From: RYN-124 sp033851845
GTDB taxonomy: Bacteria; Actinomycetota; Actinomycetes; Mycobacteriales; SCTD01
DNA: 64,000 nucleotides
Assembly (NCBI GenBank): GCA_033851845.1
Contig: JAWWOH010000111.1
Span: forward strand, 80,015-144,014
Direction of reading: 5' to 3'
In this document: positions 8,524 through 16,601 of the stretch, piece by piece
Layout: each line of letters begins with the position of its first letter
How positions within the stretch are numbered: position 1 is the stretch's first letter
Translations under genes and position numbers: made by a program
The notes under the pieces: model-generated
The model's input: only the letters and a program-made list of their open reading frames with translations
Told to the model about the DNA's origin: nothing
The model's database searches: none

Positions 8524-9348
8524 TCAGCGGGTCGAGAAGCTCGTCATCCACGACGGCAGGTGCTCGGTGAAGAAGGTCGAGAGCCAGCTCATGTTGCTGG
8601 TGAGGACCAGGATGCCCATCGCGAGCAGGACGAGTGCGGACACGATGTCGATGGGACGGCGGTGCTTGTTGAGCGCGCGCACCAGCGGTCCGGCGTTGCC
8701 GATGCCCATGGCGAGCGCCATGAACGGGATGCCCAGACCGATGCAGTAGGCGGAGACCAGCAGCAGCCCCTTGGCCGACGTGCCGTCGTTGATGGCGGAG
8801 GACAGGACAGCACCCAGGGTGGCGCCGATGCAGGGCGTCCAGCCGGCGGAGAAGCTCAGCCCCAGCAGCAGGCCGCCGAGCGCACCGGACCTCCGCGGGG
8901 CGGTGTTGCTGACCTTGACCGTGCGCATCAGGAACGGGATGCGGATGATCCCGGCCGTTTGCGCAGCGAGGATGATGACGAGGATCCCGCTGATGATCGG
9001 GAGCCAGTGCGAGTTGCGCACCGGCGCCAGCGTGCCGCGCAGCGCGTAGAAGAACGTGATGAAGACGAACGAGATCCCGACGACGAACGCCGCGCCGCTC
9101 AGAGCGAGGTCGAACCGTCCTGGCTCAGCGGGAGCGGCCGGCGCGGGGGCGGGGGCCGTGAGCACGGCCACGCCGCCTCCCCCGCTTGCCTGTGAGGCAG
9201 TGGCGGCCGGCGCAGCCGCGGTGGCTGTGCCGGGTCGCGTCAGCTGGCCGCCGAGGTAGGCGAGGTAGGCCGGGACGAGCGGCAGGACGCACGGCGAGAG
9301 GAACGACGCGAAGCCGGCGACGAACGCGAGGTAGACGTTGACGTTCAC
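8524..9348 (-). CDS. ccdA: CcdA-type thiol:disulfide transporter
   Basis: A membrane protein of 274 residues that carries reducing equivalents from cytoplasmic thioredoxin to extracytoplasmic TlpA/ResA-like proteins. The conserved SPCVLPLVPAYLAYLGG near the N-terminus and GWTPCIGATLGAVLS hold the two membrane Cys. About six transmembrane spans are visible. The loop between spans one and two is extended and Ala/Pro-rich (about residues 40-75). The start overlaps the end of the upstream tlpA-like gene (ATGA), so the two form an operon. No cytochrome c assembly genes (resB/resC) occur in the window, so the electron acceptor is most likely the neighbouring lipoprotein. Confidence 0.88.
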   Translation of the reverse strand: MNVNVYLAFVAGFASFLSPCVLPLVPAYLAYLGGQLTRPGTATAAAPAATASQASGGGGVAVLTAPAPAPAAPAEPGRFDLALSGAAFVVGISFVFITFFYALRGTLAPVRNSHWLPIISGILVIILAAQTAGIIRIPFLMRTVKVSNTAPRRSGALGGLLLGLSFSAGWTPCIGATLGAVLSSAINDGTSAKGLLLVSAYCIGLGIPFMALAMGIGNAGPLVRALNKHRRPIDIVSALVLLAMGILVLTSNMSWLSTFFTEHLPSWMTSFSTR

Positions 9349-10178
9349 AGTTTGTTGAACTCATCTTCCATCTGGGAGCGGGACATCTCGCCGATGACCG
9401 TCGAGGAGATGGTGCCGTCGGGGTGGATCCAGAACGAAGCGGGCAAGGTCGAGATGACGCCCGTCGAGTTCCAGGCCTTCTCGATCTTCTCGCCGTCGTC
9501 CCACACGGACGGGAACGTCCAGTGCGCGTTGTTGTAGAACCAGTTGGGGTTGCCGGACTCGTCCTGCGTGTCCACGCCGACGATCTGGAAGCCCTTGGAC
9601 GAGTGGTGCTCCTCGTAGACCGCCTCGAGGTCCTTGGCCTCCTTGTGGCATGGCTCGCACCACGCGGCGAAGAAGGTCACGAGGGTGGGCTTGCCGTTCG
9701 TGTACGAGGCCGAGTCCAACGATCCGCAGTCCAGCGTCGTGCCCGTGAACGCCGGCGGCTTCTGGCCCTTCACGGCGACGCCACTTCCGACCGAGGACGC
9801 GGGCTTGCGGCACTTGGTGTTGACGACCATCGCCGTCGTCGCCTTCGAGGGTGCGGCTGTGGCGGCCGCCGTCGCTGCGCCATGGCCGGCGGAAGCGGGC
9901 TTCGCGGCGGCGGAGGGCTGCGCGGAAACTGCCGCTGAGGTCGGGGCCGCCGTACCGCCCTTGGCCTTCGGGGCGGAGCTGGCGCCCGCGGCTCCGGGGC
10001 TGGCGACCGCCGCCGGAGCTGCCTGCGTCGCGGCGGCGCTGGCCTCCGGACCACCCAGAGCGGTGCCGCGGCCCGCGCTGGAGCCCCCACAGCCGGCGAC
10101 CAGCATGACCACCGCGGTGGCGCAGGCGGCGGTCAGGCCATGCGCGCGGGGGCGCACACCGCGGTGGCGCGCACGCAA
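9345..10178 (-). CDS. TlpA-like thioredoxin-fold lipoprotein
   Basis: A secreted thioredoxin of 277 residues. The lipobox LVAGC is followed by a long Ala/Pro/Ser-rich linker (about 90 residues) and a TlpA/AhpC-TSA domain with the redox pair WCEPC. The start is TTG at 10178: a GAGGAG ribosome site lies seven bases upstream and the signal peptide then begins directly. Frames reaching farther upstream lack a site. It is probably reduced by CcdA, whose start overlaps this stop. A divergent paralog begins at 10412. Confidence 0.85.
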   Translation of the reverse strand: MRARHRGVRPRAHGLTAACATAVVMLVAGCGGSSAGRGTALGGPEASAAATQAAPAAVASPGAAGASSAPKAKGGTAAPTSAAVSAQPSAAAKPASAGHGAATAAATAAPSKATTAMVVNTKCRKPASSVGSGVAVKGQKPPAFTGTTLDCGSLDSASYTNGKPTLVTFFAAWCEPCHKEAKDLEAVYEEHHSSKGFQIVGVDTQDESGNPNWFYNNAHWTFPSVWDDGEKIEKAWNSTGVISTLPASFWIHPDGTISSTVIGEMSRSQMEDEFNKL

Positions 10179-10411
10179 TGCGATCTCCTCGAGTAAAGGC
10201 GTCAGCCGGGCCGGGTCATCGTGGCTACCGGCACGACGTCGGTCAAGGGAGGTATCCGGCGCTACCGCCCCATTCTGGCCCGAAATCGGACACGAGGGGC
10301 AACCTCCGTTCCCTTCTCCACCCATATCGTGCCAAAGTATCCGCTACCCAGCCTCGAGAGCTGTCCCTGCGGACCGCCTCTCCTGGCGTCGTTCCAGAAG
10401 GGGAAGTCCGG
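10179..10411. promoter_or_regulatory. Divergent regulatory gap between two TlpA-like genes
   Basis: A 233-bp gap that must hold promoters for both the TlpA lipoprotein/ccdA operon and the divergent secreted thioredoxin. The GAGGAG site of the left gene is at 10185-10190 on the minus strand. Candidate AT-richer spots are at about 10320-10345. No clear operator repeat seen. Confidence 0.4.
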
Positions 10412-11119
10412 ATGCGGAACATCAACGTGCGCCTGGTCGGCGCCCTCACGACCTCGGTTGCCTGCCTCGCCCTGGCTCTTGCCGCACCACCGGCGCAGGC
10501 CAGGCCCAACAACAGCAGCACGCCGGGTCCGGTCAGCATGGCGTGCCGGCACGCCGCGTCTTCGGTCGACGCGCCGGCGCCGGTCGACTCCGTCATTCAG
10601 CAGGGAGCTCCGGCGCCGAACTTCTCGGCGACCCGTCTGGACTGCGGGCAGACCACGATGAAGCAGCTCGCCAACGGCAAGGTGACCTTCATCAACTTCT
10701 TCGCCTCGTGGTGCAAGTACTGCATCCTCGAGGCGAACGACCTCACGGCCTTCTACAACAAGTACCACTCGAAGGGTCTCAACGGCATCGGCGTCGACAC
10801 CGCAGACGACCCGAAGGGCGACCCGAGCCTGTTCTACGCCAAGTACCACTTCCCGTTCGTGTCGGTCTGGGACGCTGCCAACGAGAGCGGCAACGACCCG
10901 ATCTGGGAGGCCTACGCCACCCAGCCCGGCGTCGCCTGCATCCCGACCACGATCTGGCTGCACAAGGACGGCACGATCTCCTCGGCGTACGTCGGCCAGA
11001 TGACGCCGGCCGTGATGCTGCAGAACTTCACGTGGGCGCAGAAGACGCAGGACGAGCTCAACAACGACACGGCCTACCTCGCCCAGCAGGCGCAGACCTC
11101 GAAGTGCGTACCGGTCTAG
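10412..11119 (+). CDS. Secreted TlpA-like thioredoxin-fold protein
   Basis: Signal peptide (residues 1-32, ending PPAQA) then an AhpC/TSA-TlpA domain with WCKYC. Total 235 residues. Extra Cys in SMACRH, LDCGQ, GVACIP and the terminal KCVPV could form structural disulfides. The ATG is preceded by a purine-rich GAAGGGGAAG. It is a paralog of the lipoprotein encoded divergently, but lacks a lipobox, so it should be soluble outside the membrane. A secreted hydrolase gene follows. Confidence 0.85.
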   Translation: MRNINVRLVGALTTSVACLALALAAPPAQARPNNSSTPGPVSMACRHAASSVDAPAPVDSVIQQGAPAPNFSATRLDCGQTTMKQLANGKVTFINFFASWCKYCILEANDLTAFYNKYHSKGLNGIGVDTADDPKGDPSLFYAKYHFPFVSVWDAANESGNDPIWEAYATQPGVACIPTTIWLHKDGTISSAYVGQMTPAVMLQNFTWAQKTQDELNNDTAYLAQQAQTSKCVPV

Positions 11120-11127
11120 TCCGTCGG

Positions 11128-12144
11128 GTGCACCTCACCCGACTGCTCCTGGTCGGGGCGCTGGCTGCGACGACCGTCACCGCCGTGCCGGCGCTGGCGG
11201 CTCCGTCCAAGGCCGGCTGCACCGGCGCGCCCGATCGGGCCCTGAGCACCGCGAAGGTGCTTGGGCTCGACGGGAGCTACACGCTGCCGGCGAAGACGCC
11301 GACCGCGCTGGTGCTTTTCGCGCACGGGTACCGGTCGTGGTCGGGTGCATGGCAGAAGGCCATGGTCGAGGCGTCCGCGAAGCACAACGCCGTCGCGGTC
11401 GCCGTGGACTACCGCGGTCTGGCATCCGCGGACGAGTTCCACGGCGGCTGGCCGGTCAAGGCGGGATCTGAGGACCTGGCGCGTGCCGCGGCGACCTTCA
11501 CCGCGATGTGCCCGAGCATCAAGACGACTGCGGTCTACAGCGCGGGTATGGGCGGCAACGCAGCCGGACTCGCCATCGCGCACCAGCCCTCGCGGTTCAC
11601 GTACTGGGTCGACGTCCAAGGCGCGACGGACCTGTACGGCCTGTGGACCTCGCTCAGCGCCATCGGTGGCCCGTGCCTTCCCACCGGGCAGTGCCTGCCG
11701 GGACTGGACACCTACTACGCCACGACGCGTTCGGAGATCGAGACGGCTGCCGGTGGGGAGCCGTACGAGAACAAGGCCGGGTTCGACGCCCTCGACCCGA
11801 CGACGCAGATGCGTGCGGCCGCGTCGCTCGGGCTGAAGGGTGCCGTTGTCGTGCACGCGGTGGCCGACAGCTCGGAGCTGTACACGTCGGGCGCGGTGAT
11901 GGCCGCTCTGCTGCGCGCCAAGTCCGTTCCGACCGACACCTACACCGTCGGTAGCGGCAACAGCGGGCAGGACCGCACGCTGGCCGGTGAGGCCGGTGCC
12001 GGGCCCTCCGACCCGATGGCCGGTGCCGAGCCCGACGGTGAGAACGGCGCCATCGTCATCAAGACCGGCCTCACCGCGCTCTGGGGAATGGTCGACAAGG
12101 GCGGCGTCAAGCCTGCAGGCCAGCCTTACATCGTCAACGGCTGA
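11128..12144 (+). CDS. Secreted alpha/beta hydrolase-fold protein
   Basis: 338 residues with a signal peptide (cleavage likely after ALAA near residue 28). LVLFAHGYRSWS is the oxyanion strand-loop. VYSAGMGGNAAG looks like a nucleophile elbow in which the first Gly of GxSxG is Val, so catalysis is plausible but not certain. Cys pairs (GCTG, MCPS, PCLP, QCLP) suggest disulfides, in keeping with the neighbouring thioredoxin. GTG 11128 is chosen because the signal peptide starts there; GTG 11104 is in frame too. Resembles S9/esterase-type secreted proteins; substrate unknown. Confidence 0.7.
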   Translation: MHLTRLLLVGALAATTVTAVPALAAPSKAGCTGAPDRALSTAKVLGLDGSYTLPAKTPTALVLFAHGYRSWSGAWQKAMVEASAKHNAVAVAVDYRGLASADEFHGGWPVKAGSEDLARAAATFTAMCPSIKTTAVYSAGMGGNAAGLAIAHQPSRFTYWVDVQGATDLYGLWTSLSAIGGPCLPTGQCLPGLDTYYATTRSEIETAAGGEPYENKAGFDALDPTTQMRAAASLGLKGAVVVHAVADSSELYTSGAVMAALLRAKSVPTDTYTVGSGNSGQDRTLAGEAGAGPSDPMAGAEPDGENGAIVIKTGLTALWGMVDKGGVKPAGQPYIVNG

Positions 12145-12159
12145 GAGGCGAGCTCCGCG

Positions 12160-12657
12160 TCAGCCGCCGCCCTCGGCCAGCCGCTTCCAGTTGAGCAGCT
12201 GGCGTCGGGCCATCACCAGGTCGCCGGCGGACAGGAACGGGGCCAGCGGGCGCGGCACGCCGGATGCGAGCTTCATGAGCAACCGGGTGGTCGAGCTGTC
12301 GGTCGCGCGCAGCACGTACGAGATGACCGCGCCGGCGAGCCGCCCGGTCAGCTGATGCGGTGGGTCGACCGACAGGACGGTGCCCATCTGCTTGCCCCCC
12401 GCCCGGATGAAAGCGTCGCCGACGGCCGGTGGCGTCAGGTCGAGCAGGATCTGCGGTGAGCGGCGACCGAGGTTGTCGATCCAGTCGTAGGAGTACGGCG
12501 CCAGCCGGACCTGCAGCACCCAGGGCCACACCTCGGCGGCAGGGGCACGGACGGTGACTCCCCGCCACGCCACCAGGCTCGCGCGACCGATCCATTCGTC
12601 ACACGGGAACGCAAGCGTGACCTCGTCCTCGCTGACGCCCCAGCGGTCCGCGATCAC
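12160..12657 (-). CDS. SRPBCC/polyketide-cyclase-like protein
   Basis: 165 residues with the START-like pattern VTVRAPAAEVWPWVLQVR, then SYDWIDNLG and GRLAGAVISYVLRATDSSTTRLLMKL. The family binds hydrophobic ligands. It starts 10 bp after the glnA1 stop on the same strand, so it is probably read from the glnA1 transcript. Ligand unknown. Confidence 0.7.
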   Translation of the reverse strand: MIADRWGVSEDEVTLAFPCDEWIGRASLVAWRGVTVRAPAAEVWPWVLQVRLAPYSYDWIDNLGRRSPQILLDLTPPAVGDAFIRAGGKQMGTVLSVDPPHQLTGRLAGAVISYVLRATDSSTTRLLMKLASGVPRPLAPFLSAGDLVMARRQLLNWKRLAEGGG

Positions 12658-12667
12658 GCGGCCGCGA

Positions 12668-14092
12668 TCAGATGTCGTAGTAGAGGGCGAACTCGTAGGG
12701 GTGCGGGCGCAGCCGCAACGCGTCGATCTCGGTCTCGCGCTTGTAGGCGATCCACGTCTCGATGAGGTCGGGCGTGAAGACGCCGCCCTCGAGGAGGTAC
12801 TCGTGGTCGTTCTCGAGCGCGTCGAGCACCTCGGTCAGGGAACCGGGCACCTGCGCGACGTTGGCCAGCTCGTCCGGCGGCAGCTCGTAGAGGTCCTTGT
12901 CGACCGGCGTCGCCGGCTCGATCTTGTTGCGGATGCCGTCGAGGCCGGCCATCAGCATCGCGGAGAACGCGAGGTAGGGGTTGCCCGACGGGTCGGGGCA
13001 GCGGAACTCCAGCCGCTTCGCCTTGGGGTTGTTGCCCGTGATCGGGATGCGGATGCACGCCGAGCGGTTGCGCTGCGAGTAGACCAGGTTGACCGGCGCC
13101 TCGAAGCCCGGCACGAGCCGGTGGTAGCTGTTGACCGTCGGGTTGGTGAACGCCAGCAACGACGGCGCGTGGTGCAGCAGCCCGCCGATGTAGTAGCGCG
13201 CGGTGTCCGAGAGCCCGGCGTACCCGACTTCGTCGTAGAACAGCGGCGCGCCGTCCTTCCAGAGCGACTGGTGACAGTGCATGCCCGAGCCGTTGTCACC
13301 GGCGATCGGCTTCGGCATGAACGTCACTGTCTTGCCCGCGGCGTGCGCGGTGTTCTTGATGATGTACTTGAAGAGCATCAGGTTGTCGGCGCTCTCGAGC
13401 AGCTCGCCGAACTTGTAGTTGATCTCGGCCTGACCGGCAGAGCCGACCTCGTGGTGGCCGCGCTCGACGATCATCCCGGCGGCCTCGAGGTTGACGGCCA
13501 TCTCGTCACGCAGGTCGGCGTAGTGGTCGGTCGGCGTGACTGGGAAGTAGCCGCCCTTATAGCGCGGCTTGTAGCCGAGGTTGCCGCCGACCTCTTCACG
13601 GCCGGTGTTCCACGCCGCCGACTTGGCATCGATGTAGTAGTACGACGACTCAGGGGTCGAGTCGTAGCGGATCGAGTCGAAGATGTAGAACTCCGCCTCG
13701 GCCCCGAAGAAAGCCGTGTCGGCGATGCCCGAGCCCTTGAGGTAGGCCTCTGCCTTCTTCGCGACATTGCGCGGGTCGCGGGAGTAGGCCTCGCCGGTCA
13801 GCGGGTCGTGGATGAAGAAGTTGAGGATCAGCGTCTTGCGGGTGCGGAACGGGTCGATCCGCGCGCTGGTCGGGTCGGGCAGCAGGAGCATGTCCGACTC
13901 GTGAATCTCCTGGAACCCGCGGATCGACGAGCCGTCGAAGCCCAGGCCGCTGTCGAAGACGTCCTGGGTGAACGACCCCACCGGGACGGTGAAGTGCTGC
14001 ATCACACCGGGGAGGTCGCAGAACCGGACGTCGACCATCTCGACGTCCTCCTTCTCGATGTAGCTGAGGACCTCTTTGGCGTTCGAGAACAC
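12668..14092 (-). CDS. glnA1: Glutamine synthetase, main adenylylated type
   Basis: Complete type I glutamine synthetase of 474 residues, the usual length. Motifs: VDVRFCDLPG, GAEAEFYIFD, FMPKPIAGDNGSGMHCHQS, NRSACIRIP and RLEFRCPDPSGNPYLAFSAML. The adenylylation Tyr is Tyr402 in DKDLYELPP, making this the expected target of GlnE. The GTG at 14092 is preceded by AGAGGG and gives the normal N-terminus; a longer frame to 14137 adds a non-family extension. A TAGCGT -10 box at 14136-14141 would give a leader of about 40 nt. The divergent RDD gene repeats the order of M. tuberculosis Rv2219A-glnA1. Confidence 0.95.
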   Translation of the reverse strand: MFSNAKEVLSYIEKEDVEMVDVRFCDLPGVMQHFTVPVGSFTQDVFDSGLGFDGSSIRGFQEIHESDMLLLPDPTSARIDPFRTRKTLILNFFIHDPLTGEAYSRDPRNVAKKAEAYLKGSGIADTAFFGAEAEFYIFDSIRYDSTPESSYYYIDAKSAAWNTGREEVGGNLGYKPRYKGGYFPVTPTDHYADLRDEMAVNLEAAGMIVERGHHEVGSAGQAEINYKFGELLESADNLMLFKYIIKNTAHAAGKTVTFMPKPIAGDNGSGMHCHQSLWKDGAPLFYDEVGYAGLSDTARYYIGGLLHHAPSLLAFTNPTVNSYHRLVPGFEAPVNLVYSQRNRSACIRIPITGNNPKAKRLEFRCPDPSGNPYLAFSAMLMAGLDGIRNKIEPATPVDKDLYELPPDELANVAQVPGSLTEVLDALENDHEYLLEGGVFTPDLIETWIAYKRETEIDALRLRPHPYEFALYYDI

Positions 14093-14135
14093 GGTGCGTC
14101 CCTCTTTCGTCGGGCAGGCGGTCGGTGCTGCCGCC

Positions 14136-14141
14136 ACGCTA
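14136..14141 (-). promoter_or_regulatory. -10 box for glnA1
   Basis: On the minus strand this reads TAGCGT, a TAnnnT hexamer about 44 nt before the GTG start. It would leave room for the AGAGGG ribosome site. No clear -35. Confidence 0.45.
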
Positions 14142-14213
14142 GTCAGGGGCTGTGACCCGGTGGTGTCCCGGGTGTTTCGCTGGGGTAACGCGGGGCCATC
14201 AGCGCGCCGACAC

Positions 14214-14219
14214 TAGCCT
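14214..14219 (+). promoter_or_regulatory. Leaderless -10 box of RDD gene
   Basis: TAGCCT ends 7 nt before the ATG at 14227. That is the spacing of a leaderless transcript, and there is no ribosome site. Confidence 0.55.
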
Positions 14220-14226
14220 CTCGGCC

Positions 14227-14679
14227 ATGCCTCGGTGGACCGGAACCTGGCTCTCCGGGCCCGCGGCGGCCGGCGTCTCGCTCCGGGCCGAAGGGGAGTG
14301 GCGGGGGAGACGGCTGGGACTGCCGGCGGACGGCCCAGGAGCCGTTGCCACGTTCGGCCGCCGGCTGATCGCCTTCGTCGTCGACGCGGTGGTCTGCGCC
14401 CTGGTCGCCGGGCTCTGGACGGCGCCGGACGCTCCCGGTCCGTGGAGCTTCGTCCCGTTGGCGATCCTGTACGTCGGGGCGGTCCCGCTCGCCGGTCAGA
14501 CCCTCGGGATGCGGCTGCTGGGCGTCCGGATGATCGCGCTCGGCGCCGCACGGGTCGACCCGGTACGGGCGGCGGTCCGGTTCGTCCTGCTCAGCCTGCT
14601 CATACCCGCGCTGATCAGCGACCGCGACGGCCGTGGCCTGCACGACAAGGCCGCCCGCACCGCCGTCGTACGCACCTAG
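14227..14679 (+). CDS. RDD family membrane protein
   Basis: 150 residues with the RDD pattern FGRRLIAFVVDAVVCALVAG, then GQTLGMRLLGVRMI and GLHDKAARTAVV. Two to three transmembrane spans are visible. Function of the family is poorly defined (some members act in ion or sodium transport). The start at 14227 is supported by the TAGCCT box 7 nt upstream; an in-frame extension to 14152 would cover the promoter. Counterpart of Rv2219A, next to glnA1. Confidence 0.85.
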   Translation: MPRWTGTWLSGPAAAGVSLRAEGEWRGRRLGLPADGPGAVATFGRRLIAFVVDAVVCALVAGLWTAPDAPGPWSFVPLAILYVGAVPLAGQTLGMRLLGVRMIALGAARVDPVRAAVRFVLLSLLIPALISDRDGRGLHDKAARTAVVRT

Positions 14680-14712
14680 CGAACGAGCACCTAGCGAACG
14701 AGCACCTAGCGC
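14672..14712. repeat. 15-bp tandem duplication at a convergent junction
   Basis: Unit at 14672-14686 and 14687-14701, with a third partial unit from 14702. Each unit holds CTAG, which supplies a stop codon on both strands. The RDD stop is in the first copy and the DUF4191 stop in the third. Confidence 0.85.
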
Positions 14713-15434
14713 ATCTTGCCGCGCGGCACCCGGGTGGGCATGGCGCCCTTCGGGATCGGTAGCGAGGTGGGCATCGCCTTGAACATCCGGTCCAGCTCGT
14801 TCACGCGGGCCGGCTTGACGTTCCGCGGCAGCTTCATCAGGTGGCGCTGTAGCGCCTTGAGGGCGATCTGGCCGTCGCCGTCGCCGATCATCACGTCGTA
14901 GACCGGGGTGTCGCCGAGGAAGCGGGCCAGCTTCTTCTTCTCGTTGCCGATCAGGCCGCGGGTGCGTCCGGGGTTGCCCTCGCCGACGAGGATCACGCCC
15001 GGCAGCCCGACGACCCGGTGCACGAGGTCCTGCTCGCGGGTGAACTGCACGGCCGGCGTGACGCGCCAGTTGCCGCGGATGGCCTGGAGGACGGCGGCGG
15101 CAGCGCCCGGCTGGCCCTCGACTTGGGAGTACTGCATCTTCTGCATCCGTCGGCCGAAGACGGCCACCAGCGCCAGGACGCCGGCGAGCAGGCCGAGGAT
15201 CCCCAGGTAGATCGGGTGCCCGAGCAGCACGCCGAGGCCCAGGAAGACGACGAGCGGGACCAAGAACGCCGCAACGAGCACCAGCACGAGGCGGGGGTCG
15301 TTGTCGCGGGTGAGCTTGAACGCCATCTTGATCTGCTTGGCGCGCTCGCCGCGGCTCGGCTTCGTCACCGGCTTCGCCTTGCCCTTGACCGGCGGCTTGG
15401 CGGCGGGCTTCGTGGTACGGCGCAGCGAGGGCAT
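14706..15434 (-). CDS. DUF4191 membrane protein
   Basis: 242 residues: a basic Lys/Pro-rich N-terminus, two transmembrane spans (LVLVLVAAFLVPLVVFLGLG and YLGILGLLAGVLALVAVFG), and a cytosolic domain with VVGLPGVILVGEGNP and LIGNEKKKLARFLGDTPVYDVMIGDG. This matches the actinobacterial family that includes Rv2219, always near lipA and glnA1. Function unknown. ATG 15434 is preferred over TTG 15443 because TATCCT on the minus strand lies 8 nt before it. Confidence 0.85.
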   Translation of the reverse strand: MPSLRRTTKPAAKPPVKGKAKPVTKPSRGERAKQIKMAFKLTRDNDPRLVLVLVAAFLVPLVVFLGLGVLLGHPIYLGILGLLAGVLALVAVFGRRMQKMQYSQVEGQPGAAAAVLQAIRGNWRVTPAVQFTREQDLVHRVVGLPGVILVGEGNPGRTRGLIGNEKKKLARFLGDTPVYDVMIGDGDGQIALKALQRHLMKLPRNVKPARVNELDRMFKAMPTSLPIPKGAMPTRVPRGKMR

Positions 15435-15470
15435 GAGCAGCAAGGATAGGCGGGTCCTGGTGAGCTGGAC

Positions 15471-16244
15471 CTATCCGCTCGTAGCGGCGCGCTTCGCGGC
15501 CTTGCGCTCCTTCTCGGTCCGGTCGCGCTCCGCCGCTGCCTCCAGCGTCGGCGCGGTCCCGCCCATCGAGGCAGGGATCCACCAGCTGTCGTCGCCGTCG
15601 TACTGACTTCCCTTGTACGTCGACCGCGCCTCGGCGAGCAGCGCGTTCATCCGCGTCTTGAGGTCAGCGGTGACCTCGACCGCGTTGCCGGCCGGGTCGG
15701 GGGTGAACGGCTCGCCGACCACGATGCGAACGTGCGCGCCGCGGCGCAGGTCCTTCTTGCGGTTCTTGGTGAAGATTCGCTGACTGCCCCAGATCACGAC
15801 CGGAAGGATCGGTACGCCGGCCTCCATCGCCATCCGGGCCGCGCCGGTCTTGAACTCCTTGAGGTCGAACGACTGCGAGATCGTCGCCTCCGGGAAGACG
15901 CCGACGATCTCGCCCTCCGCGAGCGCCTTGACCGCGGCCTGGTACGACTCGGCGCCGGAGGCCCGGTCCACCGCGATGTGATGCATGCCCCGCATCAGCG
16001 GGCCGGAGACCTTGTGGTCGAAGACCTCCTTCTTCGCCATGAAGCGCACCAGGCGCTTGCGCGGAAGCACCGTCAGGCCGGCGAAGGTGAAGTCGAGGTA
16101 GCCGGTGTGGTTGATCGCCATGACGGCGCCACCGGTGTCGGGCACGTTGTCGGTGCCGGTGATGTCGAAGCGGATGCCGAGCGCCTTGAAGACGAGCTTC
16201 GCGGTGCGGATGACGGGCGGGTAGACGAGCTCGCGCTGGGTCAT
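15471..16244 (-). CDS. plsC: 1-acyl-glycerol-3-phosphate acyltransferase family
   Basis: 257 residues of the PlsC/LPLAT family, which transfers a fatty acyl group to lysophosphatidic acid or a similar acceptor at the inner membrane face. Motif I NHTGYLDF (the HX4D catalytic pair), VDRASGA (motif II region), FPEATIS (motif III, normally FPEGT) and PILPVVIWG (motif IV) are all seen. The C-terminus is charged (ERDRTEKERKAAKRA). A TACCGT box lies 6 nt before the ATG. Close paralogs acylate other acceptors, so the substrate is not certain. Confidence 0.87.
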   Translation of the reverse strand: MTQRELVYPPVIRTAKLVFKALGIRFDITGTDNVPDTGGAVMAINHTGYLDFTFAGLTVLPRKRLVRFMAKKEVFDHKVSGPLMRGMHHIAVDRASGAESYQAAVKALAEGEIVGVFPEATISQSFDLKEFKTGAARMAMEAGVPILPVVIWGSQRIFTKNRKKDLRRGAHVRIVVGEPFTPDPAGNAVEVTADLKTRMNALLAEARSTYKGSQYDGDDSWWIPASMGGTAPTLEAAAERDRTEKERKAAKRAATSG

Positions 16245-16250
16245 GCCCGC

Positions 16251-16256
16251 ACGGTA
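16251..16256 (-). promoter_or_regulatory. Leaderless -10 box of plsC-like gene
   Basis: Reads TACCGT on the minus strand, 6 nt before the ATG at 16244; no ribosome site present. Confidence 0.55.
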
Positions 16257-16264
16257 TATGCGGG

Positions 16265-16465
16265 TCAGGCAGAGGCGGCGTGCGAGGCGGCCGCGACGGT
16301 CAGCGCGGCGGCCGCCTCGCGCCGGGCGCGAGCCCGGGTGGCGTCGACGGACATCGACGCCCAGGCGTTGCGGCGGGCGAGGTTCTGGCCGCCGTGGGGG
16401 AGCATGAACAGCAGCGTGGACTGGCCGGTCGAGGCGGCGCGGTGGATGAGCCTGGGGACGGACAT
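16265..16465 (-). CDS. Small protein with LPHGGQ-ARRNAWASM motif (paralog 1)
   Basis: 66 residues: MSVPRLIHRAAS, then LLFMLPHGGQNLARRNAWASMS, then an Arg/Ala-rich helix. A strong GGAGGT site lies 4 nt before the ATG. A second copy of the same small protein is encoded at 19000-19215, and the block LPHGGQ..ARRNAWASMS is shared, so both are real genes. No signal peptide or known domain. The basic helical C-terminus might bind nucleic acid or membrane; that is a guess. Confidence 0.75.
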   Translation of the reverse strand: MSVPRLIHRAASTGQSTLLFMLPHGGQNLARRNAWASMSVDATRARARREAAAALTVAAASHAASA

Positions 16466-16583
16466 GAGGACCTCCGAGGGGGGTGTGGTCTCAGGTCCGA
16501 AGGCTGACGGGGCCGGGTTTCCAACGCGTGACGAGGCCGCAAACACCGCGGGACGTCTCTGTGTCAGCAGGTCCAGCCGGGCG

Positions 16584-16601
16584 CATGTCGAACTGCTGCA
16601 A
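16584..16601 (+). repeat. Half-copy of the pre-glnE palindrome arm
   Basis: Matches the reverse complement of 1802-1819 at 17 of 18 bases and overlaps the start codon of the S53-like gene. No complementary arm seen nearby. Confidence 0.5.
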
